Program-made: the position numbers and the translations under genes
The notes under the pieces: model-generated
Databases searched by the model: none
What the model was told of the DNA's origin: nothing
The model's input: only the letters and a program-made list of their open reading frames with translations
From: Limanda limanda
Lineage: Eukaryota; Chordata; Actinopteri; Pleuronectiformes; Pleuronectidae
DNA: 64,000 bases
Reading direction: 5' to 3'
NCBI RefSeq assembly: GCF_963576545.1
Contig: NC_083648.1
Span: forward strand, 22,723,542 to 22,787,541
Part shown: positions 26,925-39,404 of the stretch, one piece after another
Layout: each line of letters starts with the position of its first letter
Position numbering within the stretch: the first letter of the stretch is position 1

Positions 26925-27030
26925 CGATATTCATGGTCCCCAGAGATGGACTATACTGACTTTGACCATTCTCTGATACGAGGTTAACATCCCTGTTTTT
27001 AGCAAAATTCCTTCACAACTGAAGATAAAT
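26925..27030. repeat. degenerate interspersed repeat, copy 2 (opposite orientation)
   Basis: The string attcatggtccccagag, followed by actgactttgacc, is the diverged reverse complement of the block at 25334-25400. Confidence 0.5.
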
Positions 27031-27279
27031 CTTAGGAACCTTTAACTATTCCTCTGGTACCATCAGAAGGTTAACTCGTTAAAACCTCAATATCTCCAAT
27101 ATCTAATAAAGGGATTGTCACAAAGGTTTTTTTTCTTTCTACAATTTATTCGAGGATTAAGGGCAGAGAATGATACGTCCTATGTGGGACAAATCTTCAT
27201 TTGTAAATATGGGCTATTTTGAAAAATTGATTGATGGTTTATGATCCATCCAATGGCATTGTCATCACCCTCAACCAGT

Positions 27280-27898
27280 GTTAGAAGCGTATTAGTATAA
27301 ACACACAACTCCCTCTTCCACTTGCTTTCCTGTAGTGTGTATTTCTTTGTGGCCTTTTTCAGATATGCTTGGTGAGTGTTGGTTTTGTGTCTGTTAGTTT
27401 CCCATCCCCCTTAGCCCTCTCTCTCCTCGCTCTCTCTCAGCACACTTGCCCTTTCTCGCATATCAACACCCTTGCCCATCCCCAACTCACTGTGAGAGCC
27501 CTGCAGCTAGTCCCAGCCATATTGTTGTGCAATCCATTGGTTTGTCTGTGTGCCACGCTTCAAGCTCTTCCTCCAGAATAACAGACACTAGTACCTCTGT
27601 CAGAGAGCTTGCCTGCCATCCTCCCTGCCCGTCTTATACCTGCTCTCCGTGTCTTCAGGATCCTCTGCCTGCCTGTCCACCTTGCCAGTCTGCCGAGCTC
27701 ACAAAGCCAATTCTCTGCCTCTGGGTCCTCTCTGCCAAGCCTCTTCCCGGATAACTCCCCCTCATCTCTGCCCCAAGCCTCAGCCTGCCACCATCTCTTC
27801 ATCACTGCCCGAGTTACAATAAATTATATATTTTTTTCCCTTTGCCAGCTTGTCCAGTGTCTTTTTTTGGGTTCAGCCTTGAGCCATAATATTTGTTA
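27280..27898 (+). repeat. pyrimidine-rich segment, possible LTR fragment
   Basis: About 500 bp of C/T-rich sequence ends with an AATAAA-containing stretch (gttacaataaattatat). Next come 'gtgtctttttttgggttc' and 'gagccataatattt', an end pattern I associate with LTRs of fish LTR retrotransposons. No partner LTR, primer-binding site or coding region is seen nearby, so a solo or partial LTR is only a suggestion. Confidence 0.3.
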
Positions 27899-28599
27899 AG
27901 CTCAAAGCACCTCGGTGCCTAAATAAACTGCCAATGTGCTTCATCAGAAATGCATATCCGGTGTCCTACCCCAAAACCATTCCACTGTCAGTTGAGGGGA
28001 ATCCTTGTCCGATCATTTCTGTAACTTCCAAATTGTTTATGCAACATTCCCAGGCCACCCCAAGCCATGTATGACCCTGAAGCTCTTGTTCTTCATGTGG
28101 TTCACAACTATTGGTGGCACATGTAAACACCCAACTGCAGCACTCTTAATGCCTTTCAGGAGCATAGATTTTGAAATGTTATTTTAAAGTTTATTATTAG
28201 GTTGGATTTTTTCAAGTTCGGAAGTACAGGAAATGGAGCTTTCGCTGTGAGTAGCTCTCTAAACACCTGAATAGAACACAGCTGCCCTTAACAGCTCTGA
28301 GGCTGCACATTTTCCAGTGAGGAGGGAACATAAAAGAAATGCTGTCCACAACATAATAGTTCTACACTGGAGGAAGTTAAAGTGGTTCAAATTGCAACAG
28401 CATGCCTCGGTGGTGCAGGAGAAGAAAGGCAGTTTCAAACAGAGTTGAGAGAAAATGTACCTTACATCTTCTGAGGTAAATAAGCGCACACTGACCTATC
28501 AGACATTTGCACCTTAAATTTACTGAAACAAGTGTAATGTCTGTTCATACATACTTAATCATTACCCAATCTCCACATCATTGCTAGTCATATATATAT

Positions 28600-28708
28600 A
28601 GTTTAAGTCCCTTTGCCGCCAGCCTGGGTTTGAATCATTTGCTGCATGTCACCTCTTAACTTCCCTGTTATCTCCATTGTTGCTGTCATTAGGTCAAAAT
28701 AAATCTGA
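28600..28708 (+). repeat. SINE remnant
   Basis: The string gccagcctgggtttgaatc resembles a B box in context, followed by atttgctgcatgtcacctc, a body seen in teleost tRNA-derived SINEs. The left part is missing or too diverged to recognise. Confidence 0.45.
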
Positions 28709-28954
28709 ACAAATTAATTAAAATACCTCTGGCTTTTGAGGGATACAAAATAACTATGGTTTTGATGAGACATTTCGCGTTTACAAAGCTTAGGTATTTT
28801 AGTAGCAAGTCTATGCTTTGACTGGGTACAGGAATCTTTACAACACACTGTTGTCTTTTTCTTGAGTCTTTTGGACCTTTATTATTCTTAAGCTCATCAT
28901 GTGGTTCACTGTTTTTTTGGCTTCTTGATGCCTTTGTTTCCACCGTTCTAAATA

Positions 28955-29092
28955 AACTATCTATTAATCTATCTATCTATCAGTCCATTTGTCTATCTAA
29001 CTTTATATCCATCTATCTATTTATCTATCTATCCATCCATCTATTTATTTATCTATCTCTCTAACTATATATATATATACCTCCATCCACCT
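28955..29092 (+). repeat. imperfect (CTAT)n/(CCAT)n array
   Basis: Tetranucleotide repeats with many interruptions end in a short TA run. The array lies just upstream of the 7SL promoter region. Confidence 0.9.
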
Positions 29093-29147
29093 ATTTGTAT
29101 ATCTACCATGCATGAACCTGACCACCAGATGTCACTAGCCTGCTTGC

Positions 29148-29156
29148 TGACGTCAC
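29148..29156 (+). promoter_or_regulatory. CRE/ATF-type upstream element of the 7SL gene
   Basis: TGACGTCAC sits 50 bp upstream of the 7SL start. Vertebrate 7SL genes are known to depend on an ATF/CRE site at about this distance for RNA polymerase III transcription. Its presence argues for a real gene rather than a retro-copy, which would lack its upstream promoter. Confidence 0.75.
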
Positions 29157-29197
29157 TCCTGTAGAAGCTAAAACCCCATAGGGAACTATCAGTACTC

Positions 29198-29493
29198 GCC
29201 GGGTGTAGTGGCGAGCGCCTGTAATCCAAGTTACTGGGAGGCTGAGACTGGTGGATTGTTTGAACTCAGGACCTCTGAGCTGCAGCGGACTATGCCGATC
29301 AGGTGTCCGCACTAAGTCTGGTATCGATATGGTGGTTCTGGGGGAGCCCGGGACCACCAGGTCGTCTAAGGAGGGGTGCATCGGCCCAGGCCGGAGACGG
29401 AGCAGGTCAAAGCCCCCCTGCCGCTCAGTAGTGGGATCGCGCCTGTGAATAGATGCTGTAGTGCAGCCTGAGTAATACAGCGAAACTCAGTCT
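29198..29493 (+). ncRNA. 7SL RNA (signal recognition particle RNA)
   Basis: The transcript starts GCCGGGTGTAGTGGCG. The Alu-domain segment CCTGTAATCCAAGTTACTGG is followed by GGGAGGCTGAG. The S domain has ATGCCGATCAGGTGTCCGCA and CTAAG, then GGGACCACCAGG and TAAGGAGGGGTGCA. The helix 8 region has GGAGACGGAGCAGGTCAAAG, whose GGAG fits the GNAR-type tetraloop. Then come CAGTAGTGGGATCGCGCCTG and the closing 3' strand, GCAGCCTGAG..ACAGCGAAACTCAG. The length, about 296 nt, is that of a full vertebrate 7SL. It scaffolds SRP proteins and targets signal-peptide-bearing ribosomes to the ER. It has an upstream CRE and a T6 terminator, no 3' poly(A) and no obvious target duplication, so a functional locus is likely. 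It lies antisense within an astn1 intron. A few substitutions against my recollection of other 7SLs leave some doubt about activity. Confidence 0.92.
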
Positions 29494-29498
29494 TTTTT
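29493..29498 (+). terminator. RNA polymerase III T6 terminator of 7SL
   Basis: A run of six T residues directly follows the closing 7SL sequence ACTCAGTC. Confidence 0.85.
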
Positions 29499-32400
29499 GA
29501 CCGTCTTCACTCAACTCTATACAACAGCGAGCGGTACCGTGTGTTTACGTGACTCCACTGCGCTGGTAACGTTTCTTTAAGTTTCTTGTTTTCATGTAAT
29601 AGTATCAGAAAGCATGGTCTCCACACTGCCTCCACCTGGAGGAGAGTAGCAACGACTTCCAGACACACCAGCCACTGCAACAAACAGTAAGGAGGGTGTG
29701 GAAGTAAAACAGAAACTGAAAGATTCAAAATAAACCAAAATCAGTTCAGGAAACGTTCATCTGATATTCTAAAGTAATATTTTGAGAATAGCATTGTAGC
29801 AGCTCTAATACCAACCCTTTTTAAAATAATATCTAATTTTAGAACATTCTGTGGGTTTTCTCTGGATTATGTACTTTGTTGGTATTAGTGGGTCTAATGT
29901 GTCTCAGAGGTTGGCTGATTGTTTGTTTTTCTATAACAATTCGGGCTTGAAGCATTCATTTTATATTTGAATTCTGACGATAGATCCCTTTCAACTAAAT
30001 CTTACTCGCTGAGCCTTTTAAGGTTTTCAAACATTTTGAGAAAATTCAATTCAGTCAAGTGTTCTTTGGATGTTTTTTCAAATGCTCTTGTGGCCTCACA
30101 GTTTCAATGAGTTAAAGATGCAGACTATTTTCAACATTTGTTACCAGGATGCATATCTATTTCCCCACCTACTTTACAGGGGAGAATATGTTTCTCTTCC
30201 TAATCGTGAAGAGTTATTATTTGCAGCCGTCAGTACTAAACAATATCTTAACGATGCTGGGATTATTGTTGCTATGACAACATGACAGACCTCATTAAAT
30301 ATCCACTGCTAGACATTCACCTGCAATTCAGTACGCAACAGCAAGTATAAACAACTTTTTTAAACCAACAAAATGGTATTATGCCTACTGCCGGAAAACA
30401 GGCCAATGACAATTTACCTTCACAAGGAAAGTGGATACATGAATCAAAATCCAGAGCATAAGGTTGACACGGCAATGATGGCACTGATATAAGTCATTAG
30501 TGGTGTTTATAATTAATGCAGCTACATGAATTTCACAAAAAACAAAATGCTTCAGTTTTTCTCTTTAAAAAGTGGAGACAAATCATCTTTGACATGGATT
30601 TTTAACCCCCATTGACAACATGCAAATGCAAATTACTGCATTATTACCCAGCATATTATTTAATTTGCCATGAATAAATTTAAATAAAACAATGCTGTAC
30701 AATCTTTAACATATGTTGAACAAAAGTAAATAAAATATATTGTTTTTCAATAACAGGGTTTGATAATTGAACCGGGAAAAGAGGAAGTATATAGTACTCA
30801 CATTTAATCTAAAAACGTTATTGTATTATTGTGAAGGAATACAAATATTGTATGGGCAACTAGAAAACCCTGTTACTAACACAGCATTGTGGTCCTCCTT
30901 TTAAGAGCATTATGACCCAGTATCAGAGTATCAGTCTTAGTGCTAGAGTTGCTGTTTGTACTAGTGTAATACAGTACACAGTGACAGTTGCCCTTGACAA
31001 TCTTATCTAAATGTGTTGCTTTGATTTCATGTAATTTTGAAATATTCAGCTTGAAAAGGTCATATGTATATTAGTTAGTACACCTAAGTTTTTTTTGTTT
31101 CTGCTCCGTGACATATGCCAGTGTAAAAGTCCGAAAAGTTTTGATTGCTCAACAAATGCATATGCCAGCATCAATAACCTGCCTGAGGTGTAATGTAACA
31201 ACTGTATACAATGTTTAATAATTAGTAGAAATTATGTCTGTAACTGCAATGTGTTGGGCAATATAACAAATAAAAATGACATCCCACTGCTTCAACAACC
31301 TAGGTGTCACAGCAGCTTTCCTCTTTGCTTTGGTTAAACAAAGAAATATTAAGGGTAAAACTGAAGTTTGAACACGGCTGAACAAATCTTAAGTTTAAAG
31401 ACACAGTTGAAAATCTAAGCAGCAAGAGAATCAACCTTAAACTTTAAGTGGGCGAGTCACCAAAAGTTTCTCAAACAAAGATATGGCAGCTTCCACCACC
31501 GTTTGTTCTAATTAACTTTCGGGAGTGTGGAAAGATTCTACAGTGCAACGTTTGACAAGGCATTTCTTTAAATTAGGGACCTAACAACTATGGGTTCCTG
31601 CTTTAACCAGAGTGGATTTAGACAGAAACAACAATGCTCTGCAACCAGAGGCATGAAACGCGACAATGGTGCTAATTTATCATAATGTACATATAAAGGG
31701 AACAATGGGTCTTGAAAGCAAACACCGACCTGAACCTGATGACAATGGTTCGTTTGATGAGCTACTACAGGGCCTAGCTTCTCTGGTTGCTTCAATTATT
31801 TCTGTTGTTAGAAAAGTTTGTATGTTAGTGTTGAAAAAATAATAAGTTATTCCTGTGGGTCTACTTTTAAAATAAAGGGATGCCACTCCAGACAAGCTTA
31901 AAGTCAATGACCAACATAGATAATGTAAAAATCCCCCCAGCTCAACAGTGGACACACCCATTCCAACAGTTTAAACTGGGTTTAAATTAGTTCATGACAG
32001 CCCTGAAGTACTGGTTCTCAATGAATTGCAGTTTTCCCCTTTTTCTGTGCCAACTGAAAGACACCACATGCCACACATTGCTCTTCCTGAGATCCCAATT
32101 CATAATACACATCGCAGGGCATCTCTTATTCCGGCTGTGTTTTACAGGGCATGACCCTGAAACCATTTGGAGGCAGGAAGGTGAGACCACATGGCCCCAC
32201 TGTGAAGTAATGGGACAGAATAGATGTCCAATAGAGCCCAGGATCACAGGCTGTGAGGAAGCAGACATGGGCGAGAGTGTTGTGCGAGCCATGGCTGACC
32301 AGCGCCTGACGCCAAGAGCCATCCCTCTCTGCAGCCTCAACTCTAAAAGGCACAATGGGGTTGCCATTAAATAACCCTGAAATAATAGAAATTTGGTCAC

Positions 32401-33978
32401 AGTGGCAGGGAACAGATCCAGTAATGGGCCTGCAATCATGTGCTGAATTGATGTGGTGCGCACACACACACGCACACACAAGGACCTTCATCTTTCCAAC
32501 AGGACAAATCATCTTTTTTCGTTCTGTCTTTGATTTCTTGTGTTTTCTTTGTAGTTGTATCACTAAGACAATTTTCTATAAATTATTCTGCTACTTTGTG
32601 TAGATAAATGTTAATATTTTCTGCCAACGCAATCCATCTTGGATCCACATCGAGAGGATATTTTTCTGTTATTGTTATTACACCTGTCACTAAACAGCTA
32701 TCTTGGTGGACAAATACTGAAACTGGTTATGTTGAATTATTAATATAAATATAATATCGCTCTTAATATTCTCTCAATCCACTACAGAACTATACTTACG
32801 TTTGTAATGTTGTGACTAGTCGCGACAAGTGATCAAAGCAACCTCTGTGATGTATGCAGAAGTAATGGAACAATGTAACATAAGTTAACTCGTCCACCTT
32901 TTAGACATCATTAACTTCAGTGTTGTTTGGTTCACAATTCTGAATCAATAATACACCTGCCCAGCAATTATAATCATGAAATAGTGATGGGGCCTTAAGG
33001 TCTGGGGCAACACCAGTCCATCTCTCTGACATCCCCTACTCACATTTGGCCTCTTTGGTAAGTTTAGTTGCTTGAGAGGAAACTCTGGAGTCCATTAAAA
33101 GTGCTGACACATGGAGGGAAGAGAGGCACTTGGGCATCTTCAGCGTAAAAGGGGAAGAGTCCTTACCTCACCTGCCAGTAATGGCCGCCTTGCACATGCA
33201 CAAAACCTGTCCACTGAGGACAACAAAAGTTCTGTTTGTGCATATTTTTTGACAAAGATGAAAATCATTGACTGGAATTTCCAACAACAGCGATTCCAAA
33301 AATGCATGATGCTGATCTAATTACCTGCTTAGACAGCCTCATTCATATGAAGGAAAGTTTGGAGGATACCACCCTGTACCTGGAAGAACTGCTATTTTAA
33401 AGTTGTGTGTATGTTTCTGTGTGTGTGTGTGTCTGTTGTTTGGGTGCATTCAAATGCATGATCATACACCAAGCTAACACAACAGATATAGCCATTATAA
33501 CCACAGCACAGGGATTTTCCTTCTTTCTTCACGCTATTTATCTTTCTCTCAAAATATACAAAATATCATTAAATTAATAAGGATGAGATCTTTCTTTCCT
33601 TTTTCTGAGCATGGAGCTTGGGTGTCATACTTTCGTGTGGCTTGAGGACACCAAGGGCTTTGGCAAACGCTCATTGATGAAGCCAGAGAATGAGAGGTCA
33701 GTAAAGACAGAAGGAAAACTGAAGAGCAAAGCATCTGACCGAAGAGTTGCTTCAGGACTGTCCTCCAGCGCAGTTTGTCTTCTTGAAATATCAATTGTTG
33801 ACCCTGCAACTGGGTTTTCCTGGATGTAGCAATTTACTTTATGTGGAGGGAAATATTACTATAACTACTTTATTGCTGCAGATGAGAATCTAAAATCATC
33901 AGCCAGTGACAGAAATGTATGTAAATTATAGGGACCAATTTTGTGCCTTGTCTTTAAATTCATTCATACGTATTTGTG

Positions 33979-34071
33979 GTAACACTTTATATTAGGAAAG
34001 TGATTATTATAATGACTGATAAAGAGCCAATATGCTACTTATATACATGCTCCCGATTATAAAGTGTTACC
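33979..34071. mobile_element. 93-bp palindromic mini-element
   Basis: Perfect 14-bp inverted ends (ggtaacactttata) bound a 93-bp segment. The flanks share gtattt on both sides, with two mismatches if an 8-bp duplication is assumed. Similar GGTAACACTTTA ends are common in fish MITEs. Confidence 0.55.
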
Positions 34072-37000
34072 GTATTTACATGTTGTTGCTAGTGGGTTGA
34101 TGAAAAACAGGCTAACTCCAGGTCTAGTTGGTCAGGGCTCATCAATAAGTGTGGTGGGCAACCACTGATTTGCTAGCCACCACATGAGTACTAGTTACAG
34201 AAACTCTCTGTCCTAACCAGCTTGTCCATTTTTCTCCGCTCACCCCAACCGGTCGAAGCACATAAAGAATTGAGTGACAGTTGGTATGCTGCTACAGGTA
34301 AGAAGTAGGAAATCTGTCCAAGAACACTAACATCCACCACATCAGACTCCACAATTATGATAAAAACTGTGTAGTAATGCATATTACACCAAATTGTCTA
34401 ATCTAAGCACAATGGGGTTTTTTTATTTTATATTATACATTTACAGAGGATTACACTTTTCTACAAAGATTACTTTTAGTACCTGTAAGGTGACGGCAAC
34501 TACTATGATGTACAGCAGAGAATCTAGATATCTTGGGCCAATCAAGAGTCTCAACCACAATCCAGAACCCCTGTGTCCAGTGCTCTCTCAGTGCCGACAG
34601 TGGGTGGATATGTTGAGGGAGTGGGTTATATATATATATTGTTATGACAATGATTCATATGACAGTCATGTTCTCTGACTTTAGTTTAGCTTCAAGAAGC
34701 TTATACAAGCGTCAGTGTTAAAATAAATGCGTATTGGCTGTTGGTAGAGGACAGGCCCCTATAGGAGCTTTTTAGTGCTCTAACAATTTCAGACTATCTT
34801 TGCTTTTGAATATCGAAGACATTAGTCACTGTGGGCATGGCAACAAGAGGTGGTTATCAATAGGGAAATAGACACAGCTTGTGGTAAATATTCAAATCTA
34901 TCAGAAATGTTGTCACTTTTTAAGAGAAGTTCAAGATTTAGGAATTCACATTGTACAAAGTTGTCACGACAGAATTTTCTTTTCTGAGACAGTACACCCA
35001 CATTTCAAAGTAATCTATAAAGCCTCCCCCGCTAGCAGGAGAGGTAAATATCACTGTGTTGTTTACAGTTCACTGATGTTACACAGTAGTGGGACGCCTA
35101 GGTTTTTTAATATTTCAAGACCGCCATTTGGAGGTGCCGACGGTGTCAAGTGTTGCTTTCTGTGAGGTGTTGGGGGCATTCACCCTTTGTCCTCGGCCTC
35201 CATTATCGATGAAAGGCTTTGGTGAATGTTGTTTTCCTCTGCTCCGTTTCTCTGTTCCAGGAACCCATCAGTGCCACGGTGGTTGCAGGTATGCAATGAA
35301 CCAGTCAAGGTCAGAGAGCATGACAGAAGAGAGCATGACAGACAGAGAGCACCATGTTCTGTGAATCATGGCGCAAGTCTACCGCTCATTAATGAGATGA
35401 ATGAGAGAATAAAATGAGCACACTGCATACACTGCTTCTGTTCCTGTTGACAGTGTTATCACAATCTTATTACATTCTTTGTTGACAGTGAAGACCTGAG
35501 ACGCAACGAATGTGCACAATGTTCTCTCTCCCCACTCTCTTCTCGCTCTCTCGCTCCACCTCTTCATCTGCTACAGAAGTAAACTTCTGCAATTTTTCCA
35601 CAGCCACTAGAGCCGCAGAAATGTTTTTAATTGGGCTGAAAATAATACACCCATGCAACCATGTGTGGAGGAAAGTGAATTATGGTGCGAGGTCAACAAA
35701 AATTTCCAAAGTGACATTTGGAAAATGTCGCCAGCTTCTTTTTCTGTTTATCATGATGGGATATTTTCCTCCAATTTCATGAACAGTAACCTCTTTCTTA
35801 TACTGTCCCTTGTTCCCCAGTCTCCTCTTGCACGCTACAGCTCCCACACTATCACAGGGCAGGGAGATGGGAGTTTGTGAGGTCAGCGGCAGGGAGTACA
35901 AATGAATACAAGAACAAACAGTATTTACAGAATCAGTTTACATACCTTATAAAATACAAAATAGCATTTTGGCACCTTTTAACGGTGGTGTCCTCACTTC
36001 TTATTTTTGTCTTTTTAGCTTTGAGTCAATTTCCACCCCTGCTCTCGTGTCTCCTTAGTGTTTATGTTCAATGATGCTGGCTGGACATGTACAGGTATAT
36101 GGCCATTTTCACAATGAATGCACTCTGTGTATGTTACATGTGTTATGATTATACATGCATTCATGTAAAAGCAGGGTTTTATTGTTGTCTCTCGTTATGT
36201 TTTTTCAAACATCTAAATTTGTAAAGTAACTAGATGAAATTGCAATACTCAAGTAATGTAGTCCCTCACATTTGTGTACAGTAATTGTGCGAATGTACTT
36301 AGTAACATTCTATCATTGTTCACCCCACACTAATGCAAATAAACATTAACAGTGATAGTAATAAAATGCTTATTTCTTTGACTATATCATTCGATTTCAG
36401 TTTTGCTAGTCTTTTAATAATAGCATGAGAGAGCTGCACCAAAATCATAGTTTTCTCACTGGCCTGTTCAGGATGAGTGAGTAACTGATGAATTCACAAT
36501 GGGAAAATTATGCAGATAGAAAATAAAACAATAGAGAAAAAGGAGTAGATGTTTGTTTATTCGCTCCACATTCACACTATGTGAGAAATTCCCACATTTG
36601 GGTTACTGTTGATTATAACATTGGGTTTATCATCAGAATGCTGAAAAGAGCTTGTGAATCCTGAAATAACTTTCTCACACAACTTTGTGTTCTTCACTTT
36701 ATTATTGATAACTTTTGTCCAATAAGTTTCAAAATAGAGGCCCAGGCTCCTTGGGAGTTTCTTAAAGGGCATTCATAATATTGTAAATGATTAAACCTGT
36801 GAGTTGGGATTCAGTGACTCAGCGTGTCTTTCTTATAGAGCGATGTGAGATAAATATTTGGTGATAAAAAAATGCACCACCGGGCATTGATCAATGTCGC
36901 TGCAAGATGAACCTAATAACCTGATGATTCATTTTTATTAAATGAAAAAAGTATATCGGGCTATATATAGTGAGCATGAGTTATATGTGTTTGTACCATG

Positions 37001-37682
37001 GACTGAATCCGCGCCAAGTCTGTTAGGCAATAGCCGTATACATCTATAAGTCAAAGTGGGTTTCAAATTCAAATTCTAATGACCAAAAATTTATTTTAGG
37101 ATGAAAAAAGAGTATGATTACAGCCTAACAGGCAGTTTTGAACAAGCTACCACCAGGTTTAAACTAGTTGAGGGTCTGATGCGTCTGCTAAGCCCCTTCT
37201 GTGACCTAGTCCTCGATTTACCCTTTAACATTGTCTGTGTTATAGAAGACTGCAAATAGTGTTTGGCGTCATTCTACGTGTTGGCTGGCTGAAGTAGAGG
37301 TCAACATGATCCATGTTGGCAGATGGGACATGCGATAAAGTGGAAAGATTATATCTTCATTTAAGGTAGTTCTTATCACACTGATGTATGTTCAAGTGTC
37401 CTTTTTTCTCAAAACTTTGTTTTAGAAAACGAGATGAAACATCATTGGCTCCAAATAGCATCATCAACAAGATTTTGGCTAAGTTTTGTACAATGAGAGG
37501 AGGTGGAGATGTGTCATCCATGTTTCTGTAGAGTCTCAAGGTGAAACTGGCCAAATCTAACTACGCAAGGCTCTGCTCGTTGCTGCTGGTAGCGGTTAGA
37601 CTCACGGAGCAGCCGTGTTAAATGTGATCTATTTTCTTCTTTGGTCTGTCAGAGGGTAAATCTGTGGGAGGGAGTGACTCAC

Positions 37683-37832
37683 CGCGGGTGTTGTTGGAGA
37701 GACGCTTGCGCTGGCTGGTGGAGGTGTTGTGTGGCAGCAAGGTGTTCTGCTGGTGGTTGCTGTCGATGGGACTCGTGGCGATGATGTTGTCCTTGTATTT
37801 GTTCATCAGAGCCAGCTTGGTGTTATCACTCA
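37683..37832 (-). CDS. astn1: astrotactin 1, cytosolic-loop exon
   Basis: The 150-nt exon is phase 1 at both ends, with acceptor cttccacag/TGAGTG and donor CGCG/gtgagt. It encodes [20 protein letters not shown], then [19 protein letters not shown] and [10 protein letters not shown]. Human ASTN1 from memory has [20 protein letters not shown], followed by PVDSNHQQ, so it is nearly identical at the start. The split codon at the left junction gives Val where I recall Gly in human. The region is the cytosolic loop and is low in recognisable domains. Confidence 0.95.
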
Positions 37833-38900
37833 CTGTGGAAGACAAAGTGGTATTTAATTACAAACGCAAGGAAACAAAAAAGACATGGGAACAGTAGCAA
37901 AGACACAAACTGCGCTGACTGAAAGCTTTCGCTCAAAATTGACAAGGCAGCTACTTAGAGAAAAATATGTCTTGTTCTTGGCTTGATGGAAGAGGTTTCA
38001 CTACCTCAATGTAGCGAGCACGGAGTACAGTACTGTTACGAAAAGCCCTCTACCATGTTGTTTACAGGGGGATTCAAACAGCCAGAAGTAAAGAGTGAGA
38101 AAAGCTGGCATGAAATTAAAAGTCATTAAGGGAATATTCAGAAAGCCTTTAAGTCCCACTGGATGAAATCATTGGTTTGTAATATTAAGAGATGACGTTA
38201 CACAGGGACAATTTAAAAAAAGATGAACAGGATTCTTGTAATAAAATCCTTACACCCCCACTCGTTTTAATAATGCTTCCAGGCAGGGGTTGAATTTGGT
38301 TTTGTAAGGCAGGGGGGGGTTCCTTGCCTTAAAAATTCAGCAAAGTGTGGGACATGTTAAGATATTAAAGGACTAAAACATCTCATCAAAAACTGCAAAC
38401 AAATTTTAAAAGCTTCACCATCAGCTAAAGTGCAGGTTGCAGGTTAATAAACATGAGTCCTGCTGCCGTCATGGATTTAATAGCCTGAGGCTGAAGCCTG
38501 TCATACAGTATAAGCAGCTGTGGACAACAGATATCGTCAGAATAATTATTTTTTAAAAAGCCGAATACTTTACTGCTTTAACCACATTTAAATTACTTCG
38601 ATTGTTATGCTGTAAATTATAAATAACTTAACAAAACATGGTTAACTGGTGCATCTTCCCCCGTCTCCTCTCACACACCAAAGGGTGGAAGTCCACTTAT
38701 GTCCTGGCTGTCAACAATGCATCACTGAACACAGTAACCAGCGTCTGTCACCCACCGCTCTGCATCCAGAACGTTATTGATGATGCATTAGGCCCGGATG
38801 AAAAAGGACAGTATAGACCTAAAGCCTACACAGTCACTGTTGTGATGGATGCATTGAGTGATGGATGAGTGTATATGTGGAAGAGAGAGAGAGTAGGAGA

Positions 38901-38915
38901 GGGGGGGGGGGGGGG
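38901..38915 (+). repeat. poly-G tract with adjoining (GA)n
   Basis: About 16 consecutive G residues follow an alternating GA stretch beginning near 38883. Confidence 0.9.
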
Positions 38916-39240
38916 ATGAGAGACAGATGGCAGTTTGTGGGTGTGGTCCAGCGCTGGTTGTTGGATAACATGTATTCTTGGTGCATTGGATGTTGCAGCT
39001 TGACTCTTATAAGCGGTTAAGTGGTGCAAGTATTACAAAACTTGGACCACACATTACTAAAGCTTGTTAGCATTTACCTCAATCAGCAAGTAACTCACAT
39101 AAATCTTCAGGATAATTTTTTCCATGATCACTTGTGCATATTATTGTCGAAAGTAAGGCTTTTATTTTCCCCTCATGCCTCAGATCAGATATTAACTTCA
39201 CAATCGTTTCATTTTTCATTCGCTTCCTAACAGGTCAATA

Positions 39241-39404
<164 letters not shown>

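Larger units (their letters stand above)
21103..37682 (-). other. astn1: astn1 intron between the 20953 and 37683 exons
   Basis: This 16.6 kb intron hosts an antisense 7SL RNA gene near 29.2 kb. It also has an L1 3' fragment at 22.6-23.3 kb, two pieces of a degenerate repeat at 25.3 and 26.9 kb, a pyrimidine-rich possible LTR fragment at 27.3-27.9 kb, a SINE remnant, a CTAT array, and a small palindromic element at 34.0 kb. Between 29.5 and 33.9 kb and from 34.1 to 37.6 kb I see no gene and no clear mobile element, apart from overlapping frames at 31.99-32.56 kb discussed separately. Confidence 0.85.

Noticed and set aside
28955..29092. CTAT array as a CRISPR-like repeat array
   Set aside because: The units are 4 bp without spacers; it is an ordinary eukaryotic microsatellite.
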